From NCBI RefSeq assembly GCF_001447385.1, contig NZ_LLWQ01000193.1:186001-250000 (forward strand): a DNA stretch of 64,000 bases, read 5' to 3'. Positions 47,516 to 56,562 of this stretch are shown here, piece by piece; the first letter of the stretch is position 1, and each line of letters begins with the position of its first letter. The DNA is from Paracoccus sp. MKU1 (GTDB lineage Bacteria > Pseudomonadota > Alphaproteobacteria > Rhodobacterales > Rhodobacteraceae). The notes beneath the pieces were generated by a model. The model ran no database searches, was not told where the DNA came from, and saw only the letters and a list, made by a program, of their open reading frames with translations. Both the position numbers and the translations under genes were made by a program.

Positions 47516-47575
47516 GATGGGCAAAAATCGGCCCAAAACCCGGGGTTGCCGGCAGGATCATGCCCGCGCCGCCCA

Positions 47576-48847
47576 TCAATGCGCCACCCCCGCGGCGACG
47601 CTTTCGTCGATGAAGCGGCCCTCGACGAACCGGTTCAGGCCGAAATCGGCGGCCAGCGGGCCGGGCTGGCCCTTGGCGACCAGTTCCGCCATGGCCCAGC
47701 CCGAGCCGGGAATGGCCTTGAAGCCGCCGGTGCCCCAGCCGCAGTTGACGAAGATGTTGCCGACCGGCGTGGCGGACAGGATCGGCGAGCGGTCGCCGGT
47801 CATGTCCACGATGCCGCCCCATTGCCGCAGCATCTTGAGCCGCGACAGCATCGGGAAGGTCTCGATCAGCGCCCGCACGGTCTCCTCGACATGGTGCCAG
47901 GAGCCGCGCTGGGTGTAGTTGTTGAAACCGTCGGTGCCGCCGCCGATCACCATCTCGCCCTTGTCGGATTGCGACAGGTAGCCGTGGACGGTGTTGGCCA
48001 TGATGACGATGTCGCAGCAGGGCTTGATCGGCTCGGAAACCAGCGCCTGGAGCGCCAGCGATTCGATGGGCAGGCGGAAGCCGGCCATCTCGGCCAGGAC
48101 CGAGCTGTGGCCGGCGGCGATCAGCGCCAGCTTGTCGCATTCGATGCGGCCCTTGCCGGTATTGACCGCGCGGACCTGGCCGTTCGCGGTCTCGATGCCG
48201 GTCACTTCGCAGTTCTGGATGATGTGCATGCCCATGGCCGAGCAGGCGCGGGCATAGCCCCAGGCCACGGCGTCGTGCCGGGCGGTGCCGCCGCGTTCCT
48301 GATACAGCCCGCCGAGGACCGGATAGCGCGGCCCGTCGATATTGATGATCGGCAGCATGTCCTTGATGCGCTTGGGGCTGACCCATTCGGTCGCCACGCC
48401 CTGCAACTGGTTGGCATAGACCGTGCGCTTGTAGCCGCGCACCTCATGCTCGGTCTGGGCCAGCATCAGAAGGCCGCGCGGGCTGAACATGATGTTGTAG
48501 TTCAGATCCTGCGACAGGTTCTCGTAGAGTTTCAGCGCCTTGTCATAGATCGCCGCCGAGGGGTCCTGCAAATAATTGGAGCGGATGATGGTGGTGTTGC
48601 GGCCGGTATTGCCGCCGCCCAGCCAGCCCTTCTCGATCACCGCGACATCGGTGATGCCGTAGTTCTTGCCCAGGTAATAGGCGGTGGCGAGGCCATGGCC
48701 GCCGGCGCCGACGATGACGACCTGGTATTTCTTCTTCGGCTCGGGACTGGCCCAGGCGCGTTTCCAGCCGGTATGCAGCCGCATCGCCTCTTTCGCGATG
48801 GCGAAGACCGAATAGCGGCCGGTGCTGGAACTTGCAGATGCGGGCAT
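47576..48847 (-). CDS. soxB: Sarcosine oxidase beta subunit
   Basis: A 423-residue flavoprotein. The FAD motif VIVGAGGHGLATAYYLG lies at 44-60, and GWLGGGNTGRNTTIIRSNYL is the characteristic N-terminal stretch. GGTARHDAVAWG near 187-198 includes the His to which FMN is covalently bound in known enzymes. It catalyses the sarcosine oxidation. First gene of the operon; a divergent promoter region of about 200 nt separates it from ccmI. Confidence 0.96.
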   Translation of the reverse strand: MPASASSSTGRYSVFAIAKEAMRLHTGWKRAWASPEPKKKYQVVIVGAGGHGLATAYYLGKNYGITDVAVIEKGWLGGGNTGRNTTIIRSNYLQDPSAAIYDKALKLYENLSQDLNYNIMFSPRGLLMLAQTEHEVRGYKRTVYANQLQGVATEWVSPKRIKDMLPIINIDGPRYPVLGGLYQERGGTARHDAVAWGYARACSAMGMHIIQNCEVTGIETANGQVRAVNTGKGRIECDKLALIAAGHSSVLAEMAGFRLPIESLALQALVSEPIKPCCDIVIMANTVHGYLSQSDKGEMVIGGGTDGFNNYTQRGSWHHVEETVRALIETFPMLSRLKMLRQWGGIVDMTGDRSPILSATPVGNIFVNCGWGTGGFKAIPGSGWAMAELVAKGQPGPLAADFGLNRFVEGRFIDESVAAGVAH

Positions 48848-49050
48848 GGCGGGACCTCTTGCGACTCGACCCGTGCAGAGTGAAGCGAGGGCGGTTTTCG
48901 GGCAAGCCGCGTTGCGACGGGGCGATTGTCGAATTGCGTCAGGGGTCGGCGCAGATGTCCCGCGGTCCGCCTCGCGATTTGTCGCAGGGCTTTGACTTTC
49001 TCGCCCGGCCGAAAACCGCTATCACCGGGCCAGCCAAAGAGAGGAAGCCG

Positions 49051-50298
49051 ATGTTCTGGATCATCTGCGCCGCGCTGGCGGCGGTGGTGGCGGCGGCCAT
49101 CGCCGCGCCGCTTCTGCGCCGGCAGGGCGAGGGGGCCGAACCCACCGCCGCCTATGACCTGCGAATCTATCGCGATCAGCTGCGCGAGGTGGAACGCGAT
49201 CTGGAACGCGGCCTGATCGATGCGGCGGATGCCGAACGGCTGCGGGTCGAGATCGGGCGCAAGGTTCTGGCCGCCGACCGCGCGCTGGAACGCGCCGGCA
49301 GCACCCGGCGCAGCGCCGGCGGCTGGGCGGCGCTGGCGGTCCTGGCCGTGCTGCTGGGCACGGCCTTCCTGCTGTATCAGCGCATCGGCCAGCCAGACCG
49401 GCCCGACACGCCCATTGCGCAACGCATCGCCCAGGCGCAGGCGCTTTACGACAGCCGCCCCAGCCAGGCCGAGGCCGAGGCGCAGACCCCCAGGCCCGCC
49501 CGCCCCGAGCCCGATGCGGAATATGTCGCCCTGATCGAGCGGCTGCGCGAGGCGGTGCAGAAGAACCCCAACGACCCGCGCGGGCTGGAGCTGCTGGCCG
49601 AGCACGAGGAAAGGCTGGGCAATCTGGTCGCGGCCAAGGACGCGCAGCGCCGGCTGGTCGCGCTGCGCGGCGACAAGGCCGGCGCCGGGGATCTGGCGCG
49701 GCTGGCCAGCCTGACCATCGAGGCGGCCGGCGGCATCATCACCCGCGACGGCGAGGAAGCCGTGGCCCAGGCGCTGGCACGCGATGCCCGCAATCCGCAG
49801 GCCCGTTTCATGGCCGGGCTGCTGCACCTGCAAAACGGCCGTCCCGACCAAGCCTTTCCGATCTGGGCCCGGCTGCTGGCCGAGGGGCCGGAGGATGCGC
49901 CCTGGATCGCGCCGATCCGCGGCTCGATCCAGGACCTGGCCTGGTTCGCCGGCCATCCGGACTATACCCCGCCCGAACCCGCCGCCGCCGGCACGTCGGG
50001 CATGCCCAGCCTGCCCGCCATGCCCGGCCCCGATGCCGATGCCATGGCCGCGGCCGAGGGGATGACCGCCAAGGAGCGCCAGCAGATGGTCGAGGGCATG
50101 GTCAAGGGGCTGGAGACCCGGCTTGCCACCCAGGGCGGGACGCCCGAGGAATGGGCGCGGCTGATCTCATCCCTGCCGGTGATCGGGCAAAAGGACCATG
50201 CCGCCGATATCCTGGGCGAGGCGCGCAAGCTGTTCGCCGGCGACCCCGCGGGGCTGGAGGTGATCGAGGCGGCGGCAAGACAGGCCGGGCTGGAATGA
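49051..50298 (+). CDS. ccmI: Cytochrome c biogenesis protein CcmI (CycH)
   Basis: A 415-residue inner-membrane protein. Membrane helix 1 ([17 protein letters not shown], 2-18), a cytosolic leucine-zipper-like loop ([21 protein letters not shown]), helix 2 (about 97-115) and a periplasmic TPR-type domain with [25 protein letters not shown]. CcmI holds apocytochrome c for haem attachment. ATG 49051 follows GAGAGGAAG; the frame is open upstream to 48832 without reason to use it. ruvX overlaps the end by 4 nt. Confidence 0.93.
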   Translation: MFWIICAALAAVVAAAIAAPLLRRQGEGAEPTAAYDLRIYRDQLREVERDLERGLIDAADAERLRVEIGRKVLAADRALERAGSTRRSAGGWAALAVLAVLLGTAFLLYQRIGQPDRPDTPIAQRIAQAQALYDSRPSQAEAEAQTPRPARPEPDAEYVALIERLREAVQKNPNDPRGLELLAEHEERLGNLVAAKDAQRRLVALRGDKAGAGDLARLASLTIEAAGGIITRDGEEAVAQALARDARNPQARFMAGLLHLQNGRPDQAFPIWARLLAEGPEDAPWIAPIRGSIQDLAWFAGHPDYTPPEPAAAGTSGMPSLPAMPGPDADAMAAAEGMTAKERQQMVEGMVKGLETRLATQGGTPEEWARLISSLPVIGQKDHAADILGEARKLFAGDPAGLEVIEAAARQAGLE

Positions 50299-50771
50299 TC
50301 TGCGAGAACGTCGAAGCCTTCGCCGAGGTCCTGCCCCGCACCGGCGCCGTGGCCGGTCTGGACCTGGGCACCAAGACCATCGGCGTCGCGGTCAGCGACG
50401 GGCTGCGCAGCGTCGCCTCGCCGCTGACGGTGATCCGGCGCACGAAGTTCACCGCCGATGCGCAGGCGCTGCTGCAAATCGTGCAGGACCGGGCGCTGGT
50501 CGGGCTGGTGCTGGGCCTGCCGCGCAACATGGACGGCAGCGAGGGGCCGCGCGCGCAATCGACCCGCGCCTTTGCCCGCAATCTGGAGCGACTGACGCCG
50601 CTGCCGATCACCTTCTGGGACGAGCGGCTTTCGACCGTGGCCGCCGAACGGGCGCTGCTGGAGGGCGATACCTCGCGCAAGCGCCGCGCCGAGGTGATCG
50701 ACCAGGTCGCGGCCGGCTATATCCTGCAAGGCGCGCTGGACCGGCTGCGCTTTCTGGGGGCCGGCGGATGA
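50295..50771 (+). CDS. ruvX: YqgF/RuvX-type putative pre-16S rRNA nuclease
   Basis: A 158-residue RNase H-fold protein: [15 protein letters not shown] with the first acidic residue, [17 protein letters not shown], and [15 protein letters not shown] with the second. Family members process the 5' end of 16S rRNA and were earlier called Holliday junction resolvases. Coupled to ccmI (ATGA) and to the following DUF1289 gene. Confidence 0.94.
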   Translation: MICENVEAFAEVLPRTGAVAGLDLGTKTIGVAVSDGLRSVASPLTVIRRTKFTADAQALLQIVQDRALVGLVLGLPRNMDGSEGPRAQSTRAFARNLERLTPLPITFWDERLSTVAAERALLEGDTSRKRRAEVIDQVAAGYILQGALDRLRFLGAGG

Positions 50772-50950
50772 AGCCGTCGACCCCCTGCATCGACATCTGC
50801 AAGATCGACCCGGCAAGCCGGCTGTGCACCGGCTGCCTGCGCAGCATCGACGAGATCACCCGCTGGGGCCGCATGACCGAGGCCGAGCGGCTGGCCATCA
50901 TGGCCGAACTGCCCGCCCGCGCCCGGCCCTTTCGCCGCGAGGCGGATTAG
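50768..50950 (+). CDS. DUF1289 small cysteine protein
   Basis: A 60-residue protein with four clustered cysteines: [12 protein letters not shown] and [13 protein letters not shown], the pattern CxxxC...CxxC of DUF1289, probably a small metal- or Fe-S-binding unit; function unknown. [20 protein letters not shown] is the conserved C-terminal helix. Overlaps ruvX by 4 nt and the convergent cbpM by 4 nt. Confidence 0.9.
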   Translation: MKPSTPCIDICKIDPASRLCTGCLRSIDEITRWGRMTEAERLAIMAELPARARPFRREAD

Positions 50951-51294
50951 CGCGTCACCACCCGCACCTCGCGAATCGCGGCCTTGAGCCGCACCCGCGT
51001 CTCGACCGGCTCGCGCGCCACGGCATCCAGGATCGCCCGCATGTCGCCGCGCAGCCCGTGCAGCTGGTCGACCAGCGACAGCACCAGGGCCAGCGCCTCC
51101 TCGTCGAGGTGATAGCCCTCGGCCAGATCGACGACCAGGTTCAGCCGCGCCAGGTCGATCTCGCGGAACAGCGGCCCCTGTTCGGATTGCACCGGCACGA
51201 CGACGCCGGCACGGATATAGCGTTCCAGCTGGTCGGGCGTCAGGTCGCCGACCGCCTCCAGCGTTTCGGTCAGGGTGTAATGGGGCTGGGTCAT
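50947..51294 (-). CDS. cbpM: Chaperone modulator CbpM-like protein
   Basis: A 115-residue MerR-like helical protein with YTLTETLEAVGDLTPDQLERYIRAGVVVP at the N-terminus and a C-terminal dimerisation helix (LALVLSLVDQLHGLRGDMRAIL). CbpM inhibits and is specific for CbpA-type DnaJ proteins. It is coupled to the upstream cbpA by an ATGA overlap. Confidence 0.9.
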   Translation of the reverse strand: MTQPHYTLTETLEAVGDLTPDQLERYIRAGVVVPVQSEQGPLFREIDLARLNLVVDLAEGYHLDEEALALVLSLVDQLHGLRGDMRAILDAVAREPVETRVRLKAAIREVRVVTR

Positions 51295-52196
51295 TTTCCC
51301 CTCCTCGGATCATAGGCATGGTTCTGACGCCAGTCCTCCATGAAGCGCGCCAATTCGTCATCGACCCTGGGCGGCATGACGATCTTCAAGACGACATGCT
51401 GGTCGCCGCGCCGCCCGTCCGCGCCCTTGATGCCCCGGCCCTTCAGCCGCAGCTTCTGGCCGGAGCTGGCGCCGCGCGGGACGGTCAGCATCACCGGGCC
51501 GTCGATGGTCTGCGCCTCGACCCTGCCGCCCAGCACGGCCTCGTCGATGGTGATGGGCAATGTGGTCTCGACATCGCTGCCATCGCGCCTCCAGTCGGGA
51601 TCCTCGGCCACGATCAGGGTCAGCAGCGCATCGCCCGGCTCGCCATTGCCCATGCCGGGGCCGCCCTTGCCGCGCAGGCGGATCACCTGGCCGTCATGCG
51701 CGCCCTCGGGGATCCTCACCTCCAGCACACTGCCGTCGGGCATGGTGATCCGGGTCGAACCGCCGCGCGCCGCGGTCATGAAGTCGATCTCCAGCGTGAA
51801 GCGCTGGTCGGGGCCGCGCATGTCGAAACTCCTCGCTCCGCCGCGCCGGCCGCCGCCGCCGCGCCCGAACAGGTCCGAGAACACGTCCGACAGATCGTCG
51901 AAACCGTGGTGCTGGCGATAGGGATTGTCGCCCGATTCGGCATATTCGCGATAGTAATGCCGCTGCGGCCGCTCCTGCCCCTGGGCGTCGATCTCGCCAC
52001 GGTCGAAGCGGGCGCGCTGCTCGGGGTCCTTCAGCAAGTCATAGGCGGTCGAGGCGGCCTTGAAGCGCTCATGCGCGGCGGGGTCGGGATTCAGGTCCGG
52101 GTGGTCGGTCTTGGCGATCCGGCGATAGGCCCTCTTGATGTCGTCCTGGCTGGCATTCTTGTTCAGTCCCAGCGCCTTGTATGGATCGTCGGCCAT
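51291..52196 (-). CDS. cbpA: CbpA-type DnaJ co-chaperone
   Basis: A 301-residue class II J protein. The J domain has the HPD tripeptide in AKTDHPDLNPD (about 31-41), a glycine/arginine-rich linker follows (RGGGGRRGGARSF, about 110-122), and two C-terminal substrate domains start with RFTLEIDFMTAARGG. It lacks the cysteine zinc fingers of DnaJ. It stimulates DnaK. The next gene is its regulator cbpM. Confidence 0.94.
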   Translation of the reverse strand: MADDPYKALGLNKNASQDDIKRAYRRIAKTDHPDLNPDPAAHERFKAASTAYDLLKDPEQRARFDRGEIDAQGQERPQRHYYREYAESGDNPYRQHHGFDDLSDVFSDLFGRGGGGRRGGARSFDMRGPDQRFTLEIDFMTAARGGSTRITMPDGSVLEVRIPEGAHDGQVIRLRGKGGPGMGNGEPGDALLTLIVAEDPDWRRDGSDVETTLPITIDEAVLGGRVEAQTIDGPVMLTVPRGASSGQKLRLKGRGIKGADGRRGDQHVVLKIVMPPRVDDELARFMEDWRQNHAYDPRRGK

Positions 52197-52221
52197 CGCC
52201 GCGGCTTCCTTTCTTCACCTG

Positions 52222-53406
52222 TCATCCCGGGAACGCGGGGCGCGCGCCTCGGGTTTCATGCCCGTTCCGGCCCGGCCGCGGGGCCGAGAAGCTGCCGCCC
52301 GGCAGGAAGCCCGCCCCCAGCGGCAGCGCGGCCGCCCCCAGCGTGCGGGCCCGGCGGCCCAGGGTTCCGGCGCGCACCTCGGGCAAGGTCACGCCGTGGT
52401 GGCGCATCGCGGCCAGCCTGTCGGTCGTCGCCTGGACCAGCGCCGCCCGCAGCGCGGCCGGCATGGCACCGTCGATCACCACCAGCGGCAGGTCCAGCAC
52501 CGCGACCGCCCCCAGCGCCGCATGGGACAGCACCTGCGCCGATTCGTCCAGCCATTGCCGGGTGATGGCCGGCGGCACGGCCCAGTCCGCGTCGTCCAGC
52601 GGCAGGTCGCCCCCCAGCGCCGTTTCCAGCACCGAGATCGAGGCCACGTCCAGCACCTGCCGGCCGCCCGGCACCGGATAGGAGCCCATCGCCCCGGCAT
52701 TGCGCGACGGCCCCAGCCGCAGCCGCCCGTCCAGCACCACGCCGCCGCCGGCGAAATGCGCGACGTAGAAATACAGGAAATCCTCGGGCAGCTCATCCGT
52801 GCCGAACATCATCTCGGCCCCGCAGGCGCAGGAGCCGTCATTCTCCAGCCAGACCGGCAGGTCCAGCGCCTCGGCCAGTTCCGCGCGCAGGTCGCGGCCG
52901 CGCCAAGGCGCCATCTCCTCGGCCCAGTCCCACAGGTAAAAGGGGCTGGCGATGCCCATGCCCGCCAGCCGCGCCCGCTGCGCCCCGGTCAGATCCGCGA
53001 GGATCTCGGCCACGCCGTCGACGGCAAAGTCGCGGATCGCGTCGGGCTGCGGATAGGCATGGGGCAGCAACCGGATCTGCCGGATCTGGCCGGCGAAATC
53101 GACCAGCACCAGCTCGGCCACCCGGCGCCCGACCTTGAGGCCCAGGAACAGCGCCCCGTCCGGGGCCAAGGCCAGCGGCAGCAGCGGCTGGCCGACCTTG
53201 CCGCGCCGGCGCTCGCCCCCCGCATCCAGCAGGCCGGCCGCGATCAGCTCGCGCGTGATGTTGGTGACGGCCTGCGCCGACAGGCCCGTGGCCTGGGCCA
53301 GCGCCGCCCGCGGCATCGGTCCGTTGCGGCGAATCAGCCACAGGATCTGCCGCTCGTTCTGGCTGCGGACCCCCTGCGGCGTCGCCGCCGGAATGGTGTT
53401 CGGCAT
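52222..53406 (-). CDS. ROK-family transcriptional regulator, probable repressor of the frc genes
   Basis: A 394-residue ROK protein with an N-terminal winged helix (QILWLIRRNGPMPRAALAQATGLSAQAVTNI split: the recognition helix is AQAVTNITRE, about 45-55) and a sugar-kinase-like domain with LAGMGIASPFYLW and LENDGSCACGAE. The CACGAE segment only partly keeps the ROK zinc-motif cysteines, and the ATP/phosphate loop is weak, which fits a regulator rather than a kinase. It is divergent from frcB with a 9-bp dyad between, so it likely represses both and responds to a sugar. Confidence 0.9.
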   Translation of the reverse strand: MPNTIPAATPQGVRSQNERQILWLIRRNGPMPRAALAQATGLSAQAVTNITRELIAAGLLDAGGERRRGKVGQPLLPLALAPDGALFLGLKVGRRVAELVLVDFAGQIRQIRLLPHAYPQPDAIRDFAVDGVAEILADLTGAQRARLAGMGIASPFYLWDWAEEMAPWRGRDLRAELAEALDLPVWLENDGSCACGAEMMFGTDELPEDFLYFYVAHFAGGGVVLDGRLRLGPSRNAGAMGSYPVPGGRQVLDVASISVLETALGGDLPLDDADWAVPPAITRQWLDESAQVLSHAALGAVAVLDLPLVVIDGAMPAALRAALVQATTDRLAAMRHHGVTLPEVRAGTLGRRARTLGAAALPLGAGFLPGGSFSAPRPGRNGHETRGARPAFPG

Positions 53407-53428
53407 GGTCGCTTCCTCCCCTTCCCAT

Positions 53429-53451
53429 ATAAATCAACAAAATTGATTTAT
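53429..53451. promoter_or_regulatory. Operator-like inverted repeat between ROK gene and frcB
   Basis: A perfect 9-bp inverted repeat ATAAATCAA (53429-53437) / TTGATTTAT (53443-53451) with a 5-nt A-rich spacer. On the minus strand it lies between TTGTCA and the -10-like TTTATA of the regulator promoter. On the plus strand it touches TTGACA (53451-53456), the -35 of frcB; I see no good -10 there. Confidence 0.7.
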
Positions 53452-53456
53452 TGACA
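53451..53456 (+). promoter_or_regulatory. -35 box of the frcB promoter
   Basis: Consensus TTGACA next to the dyad. The -10 box is not convincing, so an activator or a non-standard -10 may be involved. Confidence 0.45.
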
Positions 53457-53526
53457 AGCCCCTCTTTCTTCGGCAGCCTTTTGCAAGGAGGCGGCGGTCA
53501 GACCCGCCCAGAGGAGGAAGGACATC

Positions 53527-54546
53527 ATGACCAAGACGACACTGCTGCGCGCGGCGCTGGCGGGCACGGCCCTGACACTGGTTGCCGGCATGGCGCAGGC
53601 GGACAGCGCCTGTCTGATCACCAAGACCGACACCAACCCCTTCTTCGTGAAGATGAAGGAAGGCGCGCAGGCCAAGGCGGCCGAGCTGGGGATCGAGCTG
53701 AAATCCTATGCCGGCCGCATCGACGGCGACCATGAAAGCCAGGTCTCGGCCATCGAGGCCTGCATCGCCGACGGCGCCAAGGGCATCCTGATCACCGCCT
53801 CGGACACCAAGGCCATCGTCGATTCCGTCCAGGCGGCGCGGGATGCCGGGCTGCTGGTCATCGCGCTGGACACGCCGCTGGACCCGATCGACGCGGCAGA
53901 CGCGACCTTCGCCACCGACAATTTCAAGGCCGGCGAGCTGATCGGCCAATGGGCCAGGGCCACCATGGGCGACGCGGCGGCCGAGGCCAAGATCGCGCTG
54001 CTGGACCTGGCGATCTCGCAACCCTCGGTCGACGTGCTGCGCGACCAGGGCTTCCTGCAGGGCTTCGGCATCGAACTGGGCGACCCCGAGAAATGGGGCG
54101 ACGAGACCGATCCGCGCATCGTCGGCCACGAGGTCACCTCGGGCAATGAGGAAGGCGGGCTGAAGGCCATGGAGAGCCTGCTGGCCAAGGATCCCGACAT
54201 CAACCTGGTCTATACCATCAACGAACCCGCCGCCGCCGGCGCCTATGAGGCGCTGAAGGCCGTCGGGCGCGAGAACGACGTGCTGATCGTTTCGGTCGAT
54301 GGCGGCTGCCCTGGCGTGCAGAACGTCGCGGAGGGCGTGATCGGCGCCACCTCGCAGCAATATCCGCTGGACATGGCGTCGCAAGGCATCGAGGCCATCG
54401 CCGCCTTCGCCAAGGACGGCACCAAGCCCGCGCCGACCGAGGGCAAGGATTTCGTCGATACCGGCGTGCAGCTGGTCACCGACAAGCCGGCCGAGGGCGT
54501 CGAATCCATCGATTCGACCCGCGGCACCGAGCTTTGCTGGGGCTGA
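53527..54546 (+). CDS. frcB: Periplasmic sugar-binding protein of a fructose-type ABC importer
   Basis: A 339-residue binding protein with a signal peptide (cleavage near AQA, 24). The mature part begins [21 protein letters not shown], a hallmark of FrcB in rhizobia, and belongs to the ribose/galactose-binding Peripla_BP_4 fold ([25 protein letters not shown]-type LIVSVDGG). Gene order regulator / binding protein - permease - ATPase - kinase copies the frcBCAK locus of Sinorhizobium meliloti, so fructose is the likely main substrate, ribose and mannose possible. Confidence 0.88.
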   Translation: MTKTTLLRAALAGTALTLVAGMAQADSACLITKTDTNPFFVKMKEGAQAKAAELGIELKSYAGRIDGDHESQVSAIEACIADGAKGILITASDTKAIVDSVQAARDAGLLVIALDTPLDPIDAADATFATDNFKAGELIGQWARATMGDAAAEAKIALLDLAISQPSVDVLRDQGFLQGFGIELGDPEKWGDETDPRIVGHEVTSGNEEGGLKAMESLLAKDPDINLVYTINEPAAAGAYEALKAVGRENDVLIVSVDGGCPGVQNVAEGVIGATSQQYPLDMASQGIEAIAAFAKDGTKPAPTEGKDFVDTGVQLVTDKPAEGVESIDSTRGTELCWG

Positions 54547-54637
54547 GCCTCGACTGAACCGCAGGGCGGGGGATGCCTCGCCCTGACCACAGGCAGCGGC
54601 GTCCGAAGCGGCGCCTTGCAAAGGGGGGAGACCGTCC

Positions 54638-55711
54638 ATGTCATCCGACACCAAGACGGCCGCCGGCTACGAGGAGGGCCTGCAAGGCGCCTCGGACAAG
54701 GTTGCCGAGTTCCAGGAACAGAAAACCGCCCTGAAGCGCCTGCAGCACTGGCTGCACATGACGCCCTCGGCGGTGCCGATGATCGTTCTGGTCGCGGCGA
54801 TCATCGTCTTCGGCCTGCTGTCGCCGAACTTCTTCAAGGCGGTGACCCTGTCCACCATCCTGCAACAGATCGCCATCGTCGGCATCCTGGGCTGCGCGCA
54901 GTCGCTGGTGGTGCTGACCGCCGGGATCGACCTTTCGGTCGGCGCCATTGCGGTGTTCTCCTCGGTGCTGATGGGGCAGTTCACCTTCCGCTACGGCATC
55001 CCGGCGCCGCTAGCCATCGCGCTGGGGCTGGCGGCGGGCACGGCCATGGGCTTTGCCAACGGCTGGCTGGTGGCGCGCATCAAGCTGCCGCCCTTCATCG
55101 TGACGCTGGGCACCTGGCAGATCATCCTGGCGGCGAATTACATCTATTCCGCCAACGAGACCATCCGCTCCTCGGCCATCGCCGCCGAGGCGCCGGCGCT
55201 GCAATTCTGGGGCTATTCCATCCAGCCCGGCGGGGTGAAGATCCTCTACGCCGTCTTCCTGATGGTGGCGCTGGTCGCGCTCCTGGCCTATGTGCTGCGC
55301 CATACCGCCTGGGGCCGGCATGTCTATGCCGTGGGCGACGACCCGGAGGCGGCGGAGCTGGCCGGGGTGCGCACCAAGCGGGTGCTGATCCAGGTCTATG
55401 CGCTGGCGGGCCTGTTCTGCGCCATCGCCGGCTGGGTGATGATCGGGCGCTTCGGCTCGGTCTCGCCCTCAGCCTCGACCGGGCAGCTGGGCAATATCCA
55501 GTCCATCACCGCGGTGGTGATCGGGGGCATCAGCCTGTTCGGCGGCCGCGGCTCGATCGTCGGCATGTTCTTCGGCGCGCTGATCGTCGGCGTGTTCGAA
55601 ATGGGGCTGAAGATGGTCGGCACCGACCCGCAATGGACCTTCTTCCTCATTGGCCTGCTCATCATCCTCGCCGTGGCGGTGGATCAATGGATCAGAAAGG
55701 CATCGGCATGA
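54638..55711 (+). CDS. frcC: Permease of the fructose-type ABC importer
   Basis: A 357-residue BPD_transp_2 permease with about ten membrane segments after a 40-residue cytosolic N-terminus. Family motifs are LTAGIDLSVGAIAVFSS (about 94-110), TLGTWQIILAANYI, the loop HVYAVGDDPEAAELAGV and GGISLFGGRGSIVGMFFGAL. It follows a strong AAGGGGGGAG ribosome site and overlaps frcA by 4 nt. Confidence 0.92.
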   Translation: MSSDTKTAAGYEEGLQGASDKVAEFQEQKTALKRLQHWLHMTPSAVPMIVLVAAIIVFGLLSPNFFKAVTLSTILQQIAIVGILGCAQSLVVLTAGIDLSVGAIAVFSSVLMGQFTFRYGIPAPLAIALGLAAGTAMGFANGWLVARIKLPPFIVTLGTWQIILAANYIYSANETIRSSAIAAEAPALQFWGYSIQPGGVKILYAVFLMVALVALLAYVLRHTAWGRHVYAVGDDPEAAELAGVRTKRVLIQVYALAGLFCAIAGWVMIGRFGSVSPSASTGQLGNIQSITAVVIGGISLFGGRGSIVGMFFGALIVGVFEMGLKMVGTDPQWTFFLIGLLIILAVAVDQWIRKASA

Positions 55712-56490
55712 CACAGGAACCGCTTCTGAAGGCCCGTGGCCTGGTCAAGCGCTATGGCAAGGTGACGGCGCTGGACCATTGCGACTTCGACTTGATGCCG
55801 GGCGAGATCCTGGCCGTCATCGGCGACAATGGCGCGGGCAAGTCTTCGCTCATCAAGGCGCTGTCGGGCGCGATCCAGCCCGACGAGGGCGAGATCACGC
55901 TGGAGGGCCAGCCGGTGAAATTCGCCAGCCCGCTGGATGCGCGCGGCTACGGCATCGAATGCGTCTACCAGACGCTGGCCATGTCGCCTGCCCTCTCCAT
56001 CGCCGACAACATGTTCATGGGCCGCGAATTGCGCAAGCCCGGCATCATGGGCCAGTGGTTCCGCAAGCTCGATCGCCCGGCGATGGAGAAATTCGCCCGC
56101 GAGAAGCTGACCGAGCTGGGGCTGATGACCATCCAGAACATCAACCAGGCGGTCGAAACGCTGTCGGGCGGCCAGCGCCAGGGCGTGGCGGTGGCGCGGG
56201 CAGCCGCCTTCGGCTCGAAGGTGGTGATCCTGGACGAGCCGACGGCGGCGCTCGGCGTCAAGGAAAGCCGCCGCGTGCTGGAGCTGATCCGCGACGTGCG
56301 CTCGCGCGGCATCCCGATCATCCTGATCTCGCACAACATGCCGCATGTCTTCGAGGTGGCGGACCGCATCCATATCCACCGGCTGGGCCGGCGGCTCTGC
56401 GTGATCCGGCCGGACGACTATTCGATGTCGGACGCGGTGGCCTTCATGACCGGCGCCAAGGTGCCGGACGAGGTGGCGACGGCGGCTTGA
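55708..56490 (+). CDS. frcA: ATPase of the fructose-type ABC importer
   Basis: A 260-residue single-cassette ATPase. Walker A GDNGAGKSSLIKAL (about 36-49), signature ETLSGGQRQGVAV, Walker B VVILDEPTAALGVKE, switch His in ILISHNM. The ending RPDDYSMSDAVAFMTGA is typical of FrcA. The ATG at 55708 overlaps the frcC stop and has AAAGG 7 nt upstream; an ATG at 55687 in frame is less likely. It is half the length of RbsA-type double cassettes. Confidence 0.93.
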   Translation: MTQEPLLKARGLVKRYGKVTALDHCDFDLMPGEILAVIGDNGAGKSSLIKALSGAIQPDEGEITLEGQPVKFASPLDARGYGIECVYQTLAMSPALSIADNMFMGRELRKPGIMGQWFRKLDRPAMEKFAREKLTELGLMTIQNINQAVETLSGGQRQGVAVARAAAFGSKVVILDEPTAALGVKESRRVLELIRDVRSRGIPIILISHNMPHVFEVADRIHIHRLGRRLCVIRPDDYSMSDAVAFMTGAKVPDEVATAA

Positions 56491-56503
56491 GCGGCACGGC
56501 TGC

Positions 56504-56562
56504 GGGGGGCTCTGCCCCCCGTCCTTCGGACTCCCCCCGGGATATTTTTGCATGGAAGAAAT
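56504..56562 (+). repeat. Dispersed element overlapping the frcK start
   Basis: GGGGGGCTCTGCCCCCC hairpin (56504-56520), a small GTCCTTCGGAC hairpin (56521-56531), CCCCCC, then the AT tail GGGATATTTTTGCATGGAAG and AA. The tail contains the ATG of frcK (56552). The two C6 runs offer alternative pairings with the G6 run. Confidence 0.75.
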
